Positions 26,584 to 36,368 of a stretch of DNA of 64,000 nucleotides are shown here, piece after piece; the first letter of the stretch is position 1; each line of letters opens with the position of its first letter. Position numbers and translations under genes: made by a program. Source of the stretch: Streptomyces albofaciens JCM 4342 (GTDB lineage: Bacteria > Actinomycetota > Actinomycetes > Streptomycetales > Streptomycetaceae); assembly GCF_008634025.1 (NCBI RefSeq), contig NZ_PDCM01000002.1, positions 3,559,001 through 3,623,000 on the forward strand, in the 5' to 3' direction. A model generated the notes under the pieces. That model was not told where the DNA came from. It ran no database searches and saw only the letters and a list, made by a program, of their open reading frames with translations.

Positions 26584-28092
26584 TCAGCCCGCGAACCAGC
26601 GAACCGGTTCCGGCCGGAGGTTCTCGTAAACGTGCTTGCTCTCGCGGTACTCGTCCAGACCCGCGGGACCCAGTTCCCGGCCGATACCGGACTTTCCGAA
26701 ACCGCCCCACTCGGCCTGCGGGAGGTACGGGTGGTAGTCGTTGATCCAGATCGTGCCGTGCCGCAGCCGCGCGGCGACCCGCCGGGCGCGGGCGGTGTCG
26801 GCCGACCAGACGGCGCCGGCCAGGCCGTATTCGGTGTCGTTGGCCAGCGCGACGGCCTCGTCCTCGGTCGTGAACGTCTCCACCGTCAGGATCGGGCCGA
26901 AGGTCTCCTCACGGACCACCTTCATGTCGCGGTGGCAGCCGTCCAGGACGGTCGGGCTGTAGAAGTAGCCGGTGGCCGGGCGGACATCGCTGGGCTCGGG
27001 GCGGCGGCCGCCGCAGCGCAGCTGAGCGCCCTCCTGAAGGGCGGACGCCACGTACGCCTCGACCTTCTCCAGCTGCTGCTGCGAGACGAGCGGGCCGCAC
27101 TCGACGCCCTCGGCGGTGCCGCGGCCCAGCTTGATCTTCTCGGCGCGGCGGGCCAGTTCGGCGACGAAACGGTCCCGCACCGACTCCTCGATGATCAGCC
27201 GGGCACCGGCCGAGCAGACCTGGCCGCTGTGCGCGAAGGCGGCGTTCAGCGCCTGGTCCACGGCGGTGTCGAAGCCCTCGTCGGTGGCGCAGGCGTCGGC
27301 GAACACCACGTTCGGGTTCTTGCCGCCCAGTTCCAGTGCGATCTTCTTGGCGCCCGCGACCGCCGCCGAACCGGCCTTCGTGCCGCTGACCAGGCCGCCC
27401 GTGAAGGAGAACAGGTCCACGTCCGGGTGCTCGGCCAGCCGCTGGCCCACCGGGACGCCCGCGCCGGTGACGATGTTCGCCACCCCGGCCGGCAGCCCGG
27501 CCTCGACCAGCAGCTTGATCAGGTGCACGGTCGAGAGCGGGGTGACCTCGCTCGGCTTGATCACGAAGGTGTTGCCCGCGGCCAGCGCCGGGGCCACCTT
27601 CCAACTGGCCTGGAGCAGCGGGTAGTTCCAGGGCGTGATCATCGCGCAGACGCCGACCGGCTCGTGCACGACGACGCTGTGCACGTCCGGGCTCCCGGCG
27701 TCCACGACACGCCCGCCGCTCTCGTTCATCACCAGATCGGCGAAGTACCGGAAGGCGTTGGTGACGTCGTCCACGTCGACCCGGCCCTCTTCGAGGGTCT
27801 TGCCGGTGTCCCGGCTCTCTATGAGGGCGATCTCCTCGCGGTCGCGCTGGAGCAGGTCGGCGACGCGGCGCAGCAGGGCGGCCCGCTCGGCGACCGGCGT
27901 ACGGGGCCACTGCCCGGCTCCGCCGTCGAAGGCGCGGCGCGCGGCCTCGACCGCCGCGTCGGCGTCCTCCGCGCCGCCCTCGGCGACGACTTCGAGCGTC
28001 TTCGCATCGGCGGGGTCCAGGATCTCCCGCGTGGCGCCGGATACGGCGGAGCGCCACACCCCGTCTACGTGAATCGTCTCGCTTGCCGACAC
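26584..28092 (-). CDS. betB: Betaine aldehyde dehydrogenase
   Basis: 502-residue NAD(P)-dependent aldehyde dehydrogenase. Catalytic Glu254 ([10 protein letters not shown]) and Cys293 ([11 protein letters not shown]) are present, together with the cofactor-binding [10 protein letters not shown] and the SFTGG glycine turn. The C-terminal [25 protein letters not shown] is typical of BetB-like enzymes. It oxidises betaine aldehyde to glycine betaine. GTG at 28092 is chosen because the upstream frame is a poor leader, and GAAAGG lies before it. First gene of the betaine operon; 58 bp separate it from the GMC gene. No BetI regulator gene lies beside it. Confidence 0.92.
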   Translation of the reverse strand: MSASETIHVDGVWRSAVSGATREILDPADAKTLEVVAEGGAEDADAAVEAARRAFDGGAGQWPRTPVAERAALLRRVADLLQRDREEIALIESRDTGKTLEEGRVDVDDVTNAFRYFADLVMNESGGRVVDAGSPDVHSVVVHEPVGVCAMITPWNYPLLQASWKVAPALAAGNTFVIKPSEVTPLSTVHLIKLLVEAGLPAGVANIVTGAGVPVGQRLAEHPDVDLFSFTGGLVSGTKAGSAAVAGAKKIALELGGKNPNVVFADACATDEGFDTAVDQALNAAFAHSGQVCSAGARLIIEESVRDRFVAELARRAEKIKLGRGTAEGVECGPLVSQQQLEKVEAYVASALQEGAQLRCGGRRPEPSDVRPATGYFYSPTVLDGCHRDMKVVREETFGPILTVETFTTEDEAVALANDTEYGLAGAVWSADTARARRVAARLRHGTIWINDYHPYLPQAEWGGFGKSGIGRELGPAGLDEYRESKHVYENLRPEPVRWFAG

Positions 28093-28215
28093 GTCTGTTC
28101 TGCCTTTCGACTTCCGGTTTGTTGCCACTGGTTCACACCAGCAACGGGGACCCCTCCCCGGAACCCCTTTACCTATGCCGAAACTTCCGAGGAAAGTGAC
28201 CCGACTCACTCTTAC

Positions 28216-28244
28216 GGCCCCCGGATTGCAGGTTTGCGGGGGCC
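28216..28244 (-). terminator. Stem-loop GGCCCCCG/CGGGGGCC
   Basis: Eight-bp perfect stem (28216-28223 and 28237-28244) with a 13-base loop. It lies just after the stop of the CAAX-protease remnant (minus strand) and before the betaine operon leader, so it is the probable old terminator of that gene. Confidence 0.55.
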
Positions 28245-28252
28245 GATGCGGG

Positions 28253-28611
28253 TCACAGGTCAGTCCTTATGGCCCCCTTCCGGTCCCCCGTACGGCCCTG
28301 GCGGGCGCCGCGCGGACGGGTGAGCGTCGCCGGGTCCCGGAACGCCGCGACCGCCGCCGGCAGTACGACGATCGGCCGCGCGGCCGAGGTGGACACGGAG
28401 GGGGCGAAGGAACTGCCGAGGCTGGTCGGCGCGTGCGCGATGACGATCGCGAACACGCTGCCGCCGGTGCTGTTGAAGATCCACACCGACAGCACCCGCT
28501 GAGGAACTGCACGCCGATGAGCTGCACCAGTACGTACGTCCTCACATGGGGCAGCGGGCCGAGCAGGGGCAGCGACTCGAAGAAGGACCATGGGCGGGCG
28601 ATTTCCGCAGG
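28253..28611 (-). pseudogene. CPBP (CAAX-type) intramembrane protease remnant, frameshifted
   Basis: Only the C-terminal end of a CPBP-family membrane protease remains. One reading frame gives RPWSFFESLPLLGPLPHVRTYVLVQLIGVQFL; after a one-base shift near 28499 a second frame gives VLSVWIFNSTGGSVFAIVIAHAP and ends with AAFRDPATLTRPR. FNSTGGS followed by a helix with a conserved HA is the usual last motif of CPBP proteases. A TGA at 28612-28614 closes the frame upstream, and the catalytic EE(x)R motif is missing. So the gene is truncated at its 5' side and frameshifted. A 10-bp tandem repeat begins 30 bp beyond the break. Confidence 0.65.
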
Positions 28612-28949
28612 TCAGCGGGGGCTGTACGAATACGAGACAGGTCGGTACGGGTCGGTGCAGGTCGGTACGGATGCGTACGGATGCGTACGGATGCGTACGA
28701 ATCGGTGTGGAACGACGCAGACCGGCGCAGATCGTCATGTATCGGAACGTGGCTAACGTAAGTGCCGACGAACGTCACCGGCTGCAACCAATGTGACCTT
28801 TGCCGGCGGCAGCGCCGGGGGCCGCGCAGCAGGGCGGTGGCGCGCTCGAAGCGGAACAGTCCCGCAGCCCCACGCCCGGCACCGGCCACCGGCCACCGGC
28901 ACCGGCCACCGGCCACCGGCCACCATGTCCTCCGCCGTCCCGCCCGCCC
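28612..28949. repeat. Gene-free spacer with decamer and heptamer tandem repeats
   Basis: No credible gene. From 28641 to 28710 seven 10-bp units (TCGGTACGG(G/A) drifting to TGCGTACGGA) follow one another. From about 28879 to 28924 an ACCGGCC/ACCGGC repeat of 6-7 bp occurs, ending next to the AraC gene's 3' end. The stretch adjoins a decayed protease gene, so it looks like a degrading region. Confidence 0.75.
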
Positions 28950-29927
28950 TCAGACCCCGGTGCGCGGCGCTGCGCCGCCCTGGCGGTGATCACGGGGGCT
29001 GACGCCCCGTACCCGCTTGAAGGCGGCACTCAGCGCGAACGGGCTGCCGTAGCCGACACGCCGGGCCACCGCGCCGAGGGTCGCGTCCGGATCGCGCAGG
29101 AGGTCGGCGGCGAGTGTGAGGCGCAGGTTCGTCAGGTACGTCATGGGCGGCTCGCCGACCAGCGCGGTGAAGCGGCGGCCCAGCGCGGCGCGCGAGACGC
29201 CGCTCGCGGCGGCGAGTCCGGCGACGGTCCAGGCCCGTGCCGGTTCGGCGTGCAGCAGCCGCAGCGCGCGGCCCACCACGGGGTCGCCCTGCGCGTCGTA
29301 CCCGCCCGGCGCCTCGGCCTCCGGCCGGGCGAACCATGCCCGCAAGGCGGCGGTCAGCAGCAGATCCAGCAGCCGGTCGAGGACGACTTCCTGCCCCGGC
29401 GCGTCCCGGCCGATCTCCACTTCGAGGAGCGGCACCAGCGCGGAGTTCCAGGTGTCGGCGGCCAGCCGCACCAGCGGCGGCAGCGCGCGCAGCAGCCGCT
29501 GATTGACCTCGCCGCGCATCTGGTACGTACCGCTGAGCAGGACCACCGGCCCGTCCGGACCGTCCCCCCAGGTCCGTACGCCGAGGCCCATCGCCTCGCA
29601 CAGTTCCTCCCCCTGCGGGGTCGCCGAAACCTGCCCGGGGTGGATGACGACGCGCGGCGGGGTGGCCGGGTCGCCGGCGACGGTGTACGGGTCGGGGCCG
29701 CGCAGAATCACCACGTCACCGGGGTGCAGCGGGGTCGCGGCGGCCCGCCGGTCCCGGGGCTCCCCCACCGCGTCCGTAACCACCCAGCCTTCGCCCCGGG
29801 CCATCGTCACGACGGTGAGCGGCGCCTCGTCCTGGACGCGCAGCGACCAGGGCGGGGTGAGGACCGAGCGCATGAGGAAGGCGCCGCGGGCGCGCGGCCC
29901 GTCCAGCAGGCCGGTCAGGGCGTCCAT
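28950..29927 (-). CDS. AraC-family regulator with cupin-type sensor domain
   Basis: 325 residues. The N-terminal half is a cupin-like sensor domain (MDALTGLLDGPRARGAFLMRSVLTPPWSLRVQDEAPLTVV, then HPGDVVILRGPDPY). The C-terminal ~100 residues are a double HTH of AraC type: WTVAGLAAASGVSRAALGRRFTALVGEPPMTYLTNLRLTLAADLL and the second helix pair VARRVGYGSPFALSAAFKRVRGVSPRDHR. The ATG at 29927 was chosen because the family normally starts MDALxxLLDGPRARGAF. It is divergent from a DUF1772 gene, its most likely target. Confidence 0.93.
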   Translation of the reverse strand: MDALTGLLDGPRARGAFLMRSVLTPPWSLRVQDEAPLTVVTMARGEGWVVTDAVGEPRDRRAAATPLHPGDVVILRGPDPYTVAGDPATPPRVVIHPGQVSATPQGEELCEAMGLGVRTWGDGPDGPVVLLSGTYQMRGEVNQRLLRALPPLVRLAADTWNSALVPLLEVEIGRDAPGQEVVLDRLLDLLLTAALRAWFARPEAEAPGGYDAQGDPVVGRALRLLHAEPARAWTVAGLAAASGVSRAALGRRFTALVGEPPMTYLTNLRLTLAADLLRDPDATLGAVARRVGYGSPFALSAAFKRVRGVSPRDHRQGGAAPRTGV

Positions 29928-30074
29928 GGCGTGAGCGTAGGACACGGCTGGACGCACGGACATGCGAGCGAGCCGCCCGGCCATGGCCCGTACCGGCCCG
30001 CCCGGCCTTCACTGGTCGGCAGGGCACGGGAGCCGCCGGCCCGCCGGACACCACCGACAGAGGACCGCCACCGG

Positions 30075-30581
30075 ATGTACGACACCGCCCGCACCGCCGC
30101 CCTGTTCACCGCCACACTGGCCACGGGCCTCGTCGCGGGCCTCTTCTTCGCGTTCTCCATCGCCGTGTTGCCAGGGCTGCGCCAGGCCGACGACGCGACG
30201 TTCGTCACCGCGATGCAGCGGATCAACTCCGCCATCCTGAACGGGTGGTTCGCCCTGGCCTTCGTCGGCGCCCCTGTCCTCATCACCGCCGCCACCGCCC
30301 TCCACCTGCGCACCGGCGCCCGCCCCGCCCTCCCCTGGCTGACGGCCGCGCTCGTCCTCTACGCGGCGATGCTCGCCATCACCTTCACCGTCAACGTCCC
30401 CCTGAACAACGCCCTCGACGCCGCGCACGCGCCGGGTGAACTTTCCACTTTGCGCGCCCACTTCGAGGACAAGTGGAACCGCTGGAATCTGGTCCGCACG
30501 CTCACCACGACAGCGGCGCTGGCCTGCCTGATCCGCGCGGTGCTGGGCTATTCGTCCCTGTCGTCCGCCGGTTCGTCCTGA
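30075..30581 (+). CDS. DUF1772 (anthrone oxygenase-like) membrane protein
   Basis: 168-residue protein with four predicted membrane helices; the N-terminal helix LFTATLATGLVAGLFFAFSIAVLPGL, the conserved FTVNVPLNNAL and FEDKWNRWNLVRTL are characteristic of DUF1772, a family that includes anthrone oxygenases. Whether this member is an oxygenase cannot be told. It starts with the ATG at 30075 and is divergent from an AraC regulator, a common pairing. Its last 34 bp overlap the convergent membrane-protein gene. Confidence 0.85.
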   Translation: MYDTARTAALFTATLATGLVAGLFFAFSIAVLPGLRQADDATFVTAMQRINSAILNGWFALAFVGAPVLITAATALHLRTGARPALPWLTAALVLYAAMLAITFTVNVPLNNALDAAHAPGELSTLRAHFEDKWNRWNLVRTLTTTAALACLIRAVLGYSSLSSAGSS

Positions 30582-31090
30582 GCTGTCATTCCGGCCACCC
30601 ACAAGGGCATCAGCCAGTGCACGACGAACGCCGAGATCAGCACGGGGAGGACCGCCCCGCCGACCGTCAGGCCACCGAGTTTGCCGACCACGATGCCGCC
30701 CGCCACGGCACCCAGCAGTACGTATGTGGTCAGGCGGTGGGCCAGGGCGCGCACCCGGTCGCGCTCGGCCAGTTGGCGCTCGTCGAGGACACGGGTCCGC
30801 AGTTCGAGGAGGCCGCGGGTGGCCGCGTTGATCGCGCCGGTCGCGACGCACCAGGGGAATATCAGCAGCAGCGGCAGGAAGCTGAGCCAGACCGTGGCGG
30901 TCGCGAACGCACTGAACAGTGCGGCCAGGCTCGCCACGGTGAGCAGTACATGCACGACGACGACCGTGCGCCGTCGCCCCACCGTCGCGTACAGCCCAGG
31001 GACCTCACGGCGGTTCATGAGGGCGTACATGCGCTCGTCGTAGCGCGTCCGCGCCCGGCGGGCGGTGGGGGTGGTACCGGTGGTCGTCAC
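30548..31090 (-). CDS. Membrane protein paired with a small XRE regulator
   Basis: 180-residue protein with about four membrane helices in two hairpins: VVVVHVLLTVASLAALFSAF plus VWLSFLPLLLIFPWCVATGA, and LTTYVLLGAVAGGIVVGKL plus VLPVLISAFVVHWLMPLWVAG. Between them is a charged cytoplasmic segment, LELRTRVLDERQLAERDRVRA. The GTG at 31090 overlaps the stop of the upstream XRE gene by four bases. This XRE-plus-small-membrane-protein pair is common in bacteria, where the HTH protein represses the pair; the membrane protein has no known job. Confidence 0.75.
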   Translation of the reverse strand: MTTTGTTPTARRARTRYDERMYALMNRREVPGLYATVGRRRTVVVVHVLLTVASLAALFSAFATATVWLSFLPLLLIFPWCVATGAINAATRGLLELRTRVLDERQLAERDRVRALAHRLTTYVLLGAVAGGIVVGKLGGLTVGGAVLPVLISAFVVHWLMPLWVAGMTAQDEPADDRDE

Positions 31091-31332
31091 TGTTTCCTCC
31101 CGTAAACCTCGTCCGTGAGCGGGCGGAACGGCCGGAGGGAGAACAGCGCCTCCACCGGCAGCTCGAAGAACTCGGCCATGCGCAGGGCCAGATCCAGGCT
31201 CGGGTTGTACTGCCCGCGCTCGATGTAACCGATGGTCTGGTAGTGGGCGCCGACCGCGTCGGCCAGTGCCTGCCGGGACACCTTGCGCTCGGCGCGCACC
31301 ATCGCCAGCCTGTTGTGCACCTGCTCGCTCAT
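31087..31332 (-). CDS. Small XRE-family HTH regulator
   Basis: 81 residues consisting of a single XRE domain: HNRLAMVRAERKVSRQALADAVGAHYQTIGYIERGQYNPSLDLALRMAEFFELPVEALFSL. This is the short YozG-like type without a ligand domain. It is translationally coupled to a membrane-protein gene downstream. The leader on the minus strand contains AGTACT and TGTA...TACA half-sites close to the ATG (about 31335-31352), possible self-operator sequence. Confidence 0.92.
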   Translation of the reverse strand: MSEQVHNRLAMVRAERKVSRQALADAVGAHYQTIGYIERGQYNPSLDLALRMAEFFELPVEALFSLRPFRPLTDEVYGRKQ

Positions 31333-31387
31333 GTATAAGAAGTACTACATCGGCGAGTAGGAGCACAACAGCTCGGACGATCCGGGC

Positions 31388-32332
31388 TCAGTAAGCGCTG
31401 GGGCTGAAGTGCTGCAACGCCGTCTGCTGGATGCGCGCCTGGGCCGGCCAGTCGGCGTCGGGGCCCAGGACCAGGACGGCGAACTGGCGGCCGTCGGGGA
31501 CCGTGAAGGCGCGGTCGGTGACGCGGGCGCGGACGCCGAGTTTTTCGCTGTCGTAGGCGTAGACGAGTTCGGTGGCGCCGGTGCTGAGGCCGATGTCGGT
31601 GACCGGGCCCAGGCTCATCTGTACGTAACCGGGTTTGCCGGCCAGGTCGCGGGAGGTGGCCTGGAGGGCTTCGCGCGGGGTGATGTCGGGCTCGGTGATC
31701 TCGAAGACCTGGAGGAGGTAGCGCTCGTCGGGGGCGGTGTAGAAGACGCCGTCCTTGCGTTCGGTGCGCTGCCAGCCCTGCGGTACGGCTATGGAGAAAC
31801 CGGCGCTGTCCCGCGCCAGCCGGTAGCCGGACGGGAGCGCGCCCGAGGGTGAGCCGGAGGCGGTGCTGCCGTAGGGCGGGGTGTCGGTGGCGCCGGACGG
31901 CACGCCGGGTGGAGCGGTCGCCCCGCCCCGGTCCGGGGTCGGGGCGGTCGGCGAGGCCGACGTACGGGCGTCGGAGCGGACCGTGGTGTCGTCGCCGCCC
32001 CACAGCAGCCAGCCCCCGCCGAACCCCGCGGCCACCACCGCGACCGCCGCGCCGACGGCGACCGGCGTCGACCAGGTGCGCGGGCGCGTGGCGGGAGGGC
32101 TGGCGGACGGCGGGGCGGTGGGCAGCGGGTAGGGCGGGGGGTTGGTGGCGGCGGCGGTTTCGTCGGTGTAGAAGTCGGCGCCGGGCGGCTGCGGGCTTCC
32201 CGGACCGGGAAGGAAACCGGGCTTCGTCGGCGGTGGGCTCGTGTACGGCGCGGGTACCGGGCTGCCGGACTCCCAGCGCTGTTCTTCGTCGTTCCAGCGC
32301 GCCCCGCCCGCGCCGCCCCCTTGTGCGCTCAT
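31388..32332 (-). CDS. Single-pass membrane protein with Pro-rich cytoplasmic head
   Basis: 314 residues. The first ~85 are Pro/Gly/Ala-rich and polar (with ARWNDEEQRWESGSP near the start), then a transmembrane helix (about 88-110, VAVGAAVAVVAAGFGGGWLLWG), a Ser/Thr/Pro linker and an outer domain from about 168 starting YRLARDSAGFSIAVPQGW. Such C-terminal domains with FSIAVPxGW are seen in Streptomyces proteins attached to kinases or to similar heads; their function is unknown. It begins two bases after the stop of the RHIM-like small gene, after GGGAGG, so the two are co-translated. Confidence 0.75.
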   Translation of the reverse strand: MSAQGGGAGGARWNDEEQRWESGSPVPAPYTSPPPTKPGFLPGPGSPQPPGADFYTDETAAATNPPPYPLPTAPPSASPPATRPRTWSTPVAVGAAVAVVAAGFGGGWLLWGGDDTTVRSDARTSASPTAPTPDRGGATAPPGVPSGATDTPPYGSTASGSPSGALPSGYRLARDSAGFSIAVPQGWQRTERKDGVFYTAPDERYLLQVFEITEPDITPREALQATSRDLAGKPGYVQMSLGPVTDIGLSTGATELVYAYDSEKLGVRARVTDRAFTVPDGRQFAVLVLGPDADWPAQARIQQTALQHFSPSAY

Positions 32333-32334
32333 GC

Positions 32335-32712
32335 TCAGCCTCCCAGCAGCCCGGCCACGGCCTGGCCGACGGCGGCGCCGGACGCCAGCATTCCGGTCAC
32401 CGCGCCGGCGTCCGCCAGCGCGGTGCGCAGCCGCCCGAGGCGGCCCGGGGCGGTCCGGCCGGTGGTCTCGATCTCTTCCTGCGCGTCGGTCAGTTCGGCG
32501 CTCAGCAGCGTGACCTGCGGCGTCTCGATGACCCTGGCCAGATCCTCGCGCAACTGCCGTACCGCGGCGAGCAGTTCCTCGTGTGCGGCGTCGATGCCGG
32601 GCGCACCGGGCGCGTGCTCGTGGTGGGTGACCGTGTTGTGGTCGCCGATGGCGAAGGCGCCGCGCACCTCGCCGATGTGGATGCCGCGGTCGCGTTCGTC
32701 AGCCGCTGCCAT
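32335..32712 (-). CDS. Small protein with RHIM-like IGDHNT motif and Gly-rich C-terminus
   Basis: 125 residues. Residues 18-30 read GAFAIGDHNTVTH, resembling bacterial RHIM-like (PP/BASS-type) amyloid signalling motifs built around IxIGxxN. A probable coiled-coil follows (about 42-85; EELLAAVRQLREDLARVIE, SAELTDAQEEIETT), then a Gly/Ala-rich hydrophobic segment (99-125; LADAGAVTGMLASGAAVGQAVAGLLGG) that could enter membranes. The upstream 641-residue membrane protein carries the same motif at its C-terminus. The ATG at 32712 has GGGAGG six bases upstream. No function is established. Confidence 0.7.
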   Translation of the reverse strand: MAAADERDRGIHIGEVRGAFAIGDHNTVTHHEHAPGAPGIDAAHEELLAAVRQLREDLARVIETPQVTLLSAELTDAQEEIETTGRTAPGRLGRLRTALADAGAVTGMLASGAAVGQAVAGLLGG

Positions 32713-32844
32713 GTCCGCCTCCCCGTTGGTCCGCTGTGGTGCCGTGCGCGTGCCGGCCGTGGTCACGATTGTGCCCGGCCGCGCGCGGGTCGAGCCCGTA
32801 CGTGCCGTAGGTAGGGGATGGGCGGCACGTACGGCGGGTGCCGT

Positions 32845-34770
32845 TCACCGGCCGGGTCCGGCGGGCTTGGCCGGGCGGTCCGTTTTGCCCGCCTGCGGGG
32901 CGGCGCCCGCGGCCGCGCCCGCGCCGGGCCCGCCGCCGACGCCGCCCAGCCCGCCACTGGTGATCGTGTTGTGGTCGCCGATGCCGATGGCGCCCTGCGC
33001 GGACTCGATGAAGACGCCGCCGTTGGTGACGTTGACGATCCGCTGCTCGAATTCGTCGGTCTGCCAGCCCGCTTCGTACAGCGCCATCCGTACGCCGCTG
33101 GCCACCCGGTCCTGGATGCTCTTCAAGTAACGGGTGACGTCCATCTCCTGGAAGAGCGAGGCGTCACCGTCGGAACCCAGCTCACGGACCGAGACGGCGG
33201 GCCCGTCGGGCAGCGCGCCGCCGTGGCCGCCGGTGAGCAGGCTCCACGCGGAGACGACACCGCGCCCCAGGGACGCGACGGCGCGCCCGGCGGAGCGCGG
33301 GGTCTGGGCGAGCGCCCACACCGCCTTTCCGAACGGGTTGTTGTTGCGGTAGCGGTGCGCGATCCGGTCGGCTTCCCGGTACAGGGCGCGGACCGGCCAC
33401 AGTACGTGCGGCGCGACCTCCAGCATGAGCATGCCGCCCTGCGTGTGGACCCGTACGAAGACCGTCGTGACGATGCCCTCGCCCCAGCCGCCAACCCGGA
33501 CGCGCAGGAAGTGCCGCCGGGTCTCACCGCCCTCCTCGACGGCGCGGGCCCGGTGCGCGGCGAAGCCCTCGCGGCCGTACGGGGCGGCGTCCCGGGACGG
33601 CAGCCCGGCCACCGGCAGGAAGACGCACTCGTCGACCACCAGCTCGCGCAGCCGGTCCCGCACCGCGGCGGCGGCCTGCGGCGAACCGTGCGCGGAGGGC
33701 ACCCGGAGCGCCGCGACCAGGGGGATGATCCGCTGGAGGACGGCGTCGTTGTCGAGGGGGGTGGGGCCACCACCGGCATTCTTGGTGAGGGCCGGCGCCC
33801 CGTCCTCGGCCGGGCCCGGCGTCCCGTCCTTGCGCGGCCGCAGTTCCACCGACAGCGACCAGGTCTCGTACGGGGTGCCCGCGCCGCAGAACGGGTCGGC
33901 CGCGCGGTACATGACCAGCGGCCCGTGCTGTTCGGTACGGATGCGGTGGCGCAGCCGCTGGAAGCGCCCGCCCTCGGCCCGCTCGGCGGGGTCGGCGGCG
34001 GCGTCCGGGAACCGGTCCCGGGACAGCTCGGTGGTCAGCACCCTGGCGATCTGGCCGTGCTGCGCGCCGACGGCCCAGGCCAGGACGAAGGGGAGCGCGA
34101 GGGCGACCCAGGCGTGGATCGGCTGTGCCAGGCTCGCGCTCTGCCCGAACAGCCCGTCCGGCAGGAAGGCCGGTGCGAGGGTGTCGGACAGTCCGGACGA
34201 ACTGCCGGAGTAGGCGTACGGCGATCCTCCGTACCCGCCGGAGTCGTCACCGCCGAACACCGTCGCCAGCAGCAGCACGCCGACGAGCAGCGCGCTGAAC
34301 CGTCCGTACCAGCGCAGCAGCCAGCCCGCGAACCGCCGGTACCAGGGCGGGTGCGCCGCGCGGCCCCGCGCGAAGGGCGCCAGTGAGAGCAGCACGACGG
34401 GCAGCAGGTAGAGCAGGGTCAGTCCGGAGGAGAGCGGGACGGACACGATCCACAGGAGCAGGACGGCTCCCGCCCAGGCCAGTTCGATGCGGCGGGCGCG
34501 CAGTGCGTGGGCCAGCACGCGGGCCGCGTCGAAGCCGAGCGACGGGGCCGCCAGGCGCTCTTCGTGGACGTACAGCTCGTCGATCACGGCGTCGCGGTAC
34601 GCGGGGTCGAGATACGTGCCGGCGCACAGCAGCCGGGTGGCTTCGCTGGCGCTGGGGTGCCGGGGCGCCACCGCGCCGGGGCCGCCCTCCGGGCCCTTCT
34701 CCGGGCCTTCGCTCGGGCCGGGGCCGTCCCCCGGGCCGGGCTGCTGCGGCACGTACGGCGTATGAGTCAC
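32845..34770 (-). CDS. Large membrane protein ending in a RHIM-like IGDHNT motif
   Basis: 641-residue protein that I cannot assign to a family. It has a polar Pro/Gly N-terminus, a soluble segment SASEATRLLCAGTYLDPAYRDAVIDELYVHEERLAAPSLGFD, and five or so helices (about 95-235). A long soluble part follows with QHGPLVMYRAADPFCGAGTPYETWSLSVELRPR and RVGGWGEGIVTTVFVRVHTQGGMLMLEV. Near the end is GAIGIGDHNTITSGG (593-607), then a Gly/Ala/Pro tail. The motif recurs in the next gene of the cluster. The architecture, a membrane-attached body with a C-terminal amyloid-like motif, suggests a receptor or scaffold role. Confidence 0.75.
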   Translation of the reverse strand: MTHTPYVPQQPGPGDGPGPSEGPEKGPEGGPGAVAPRHPSASEATRLLCAGTYLDPAYRDAVIDELYVHEERLAAPSLGFDAARVLAHALRARRIELAWAGAVLLLWIVSVPLSSGLTLLYLLPVVLLSLAPFARGRAAHPPWYRRFAGWLLRWYGRFSALLVGVLLLATVFGGDDSGGYGGSPYAYSGSSSGLSDTLAPAFLPDGLFGQSASLAQPIHAWVALALPFVLAWAVGAQHGQIARVLTTELSRDRFPDAAADPAERAEGGRFQRLRHRIRTEQHGPLVMYRAADPFCGAGTPYETWSLSVELRPRKDGTPGPAEDGAPALTKNAGGGPTPLDNDAVLQRIIPLVAALRVPSAHGSPQAAAAVRDRLRELVVDECVFLPVAGLPSRDAAPYGREGFAAHRARAVEEGGETRRHFLRVRVGGWGEGIVTTVFVRVHTQGGMLMLEVAPHVLWPVRALYREADRIAHRYRNNNPFGKAVWALAQTPRSAGRAVASLGRGVVSAWSLLTGGHGGALPDGPAVSVRELGSDGDASLFQEMDVTRYLKSIQDRVASGVRMALYEAGWQTDEFEQRIVNVTNGGVFIESAQGAIGIGDHNTITSGGLGGVGGGPGAGAAAGAAPQAGKTDRPAKPAGPGR

Positions 34771-34912
34771 CTGATTCCCCCAAGGCGCGACCGGCGCGAA
34801 ACGACCGCTGTGACAGGCGGGTTGCGAGTCGTGAACGCCGCAGCATAGAGGAGGCCGAAGAGCCGTGTCAGGCGCGCGCCCGGAAGATCACACAAAGGGG
34901 TGACTCAGCGAC

Positions 34913-34950
34913 GGAGCCCGTACGGGAACGCGTGGTTCCGTACGGGCTCC
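34913..34950 (-). terminator. 16-bp stem-loop downstream of mdh
   Basis: GGAGCCCGTACGGGAAC pairs with GTTCCGTACGGGCTCC with a single bulge around a five-base loop. It lies about 110 bp beyond the mdh stop on the minus strand and upstream of the next minus-strand gene, so it fits an mdh terminator. Confidence 0.75.
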
Positions 34951-35057
34951 GGTCGGGGCTCCCTGTGCCGGGCTTCCGGTGTCGGACCTCCGGTGTCGGG
35001 CTCCCCTGCGTCAGATGTGCGGGATGACGCTGAGGGCGTCGGGTGACGCCGGGGGTG

Positions 35058-36368
<1,311 letters not shown>

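Noticed and set aside
28612..28949. Small genes in the repeat-rich spacer
   Set aside because: Open frames here follow the 10-bp period and give repetitive Tyr/Gly/Cys/Arg peptides without start signals.
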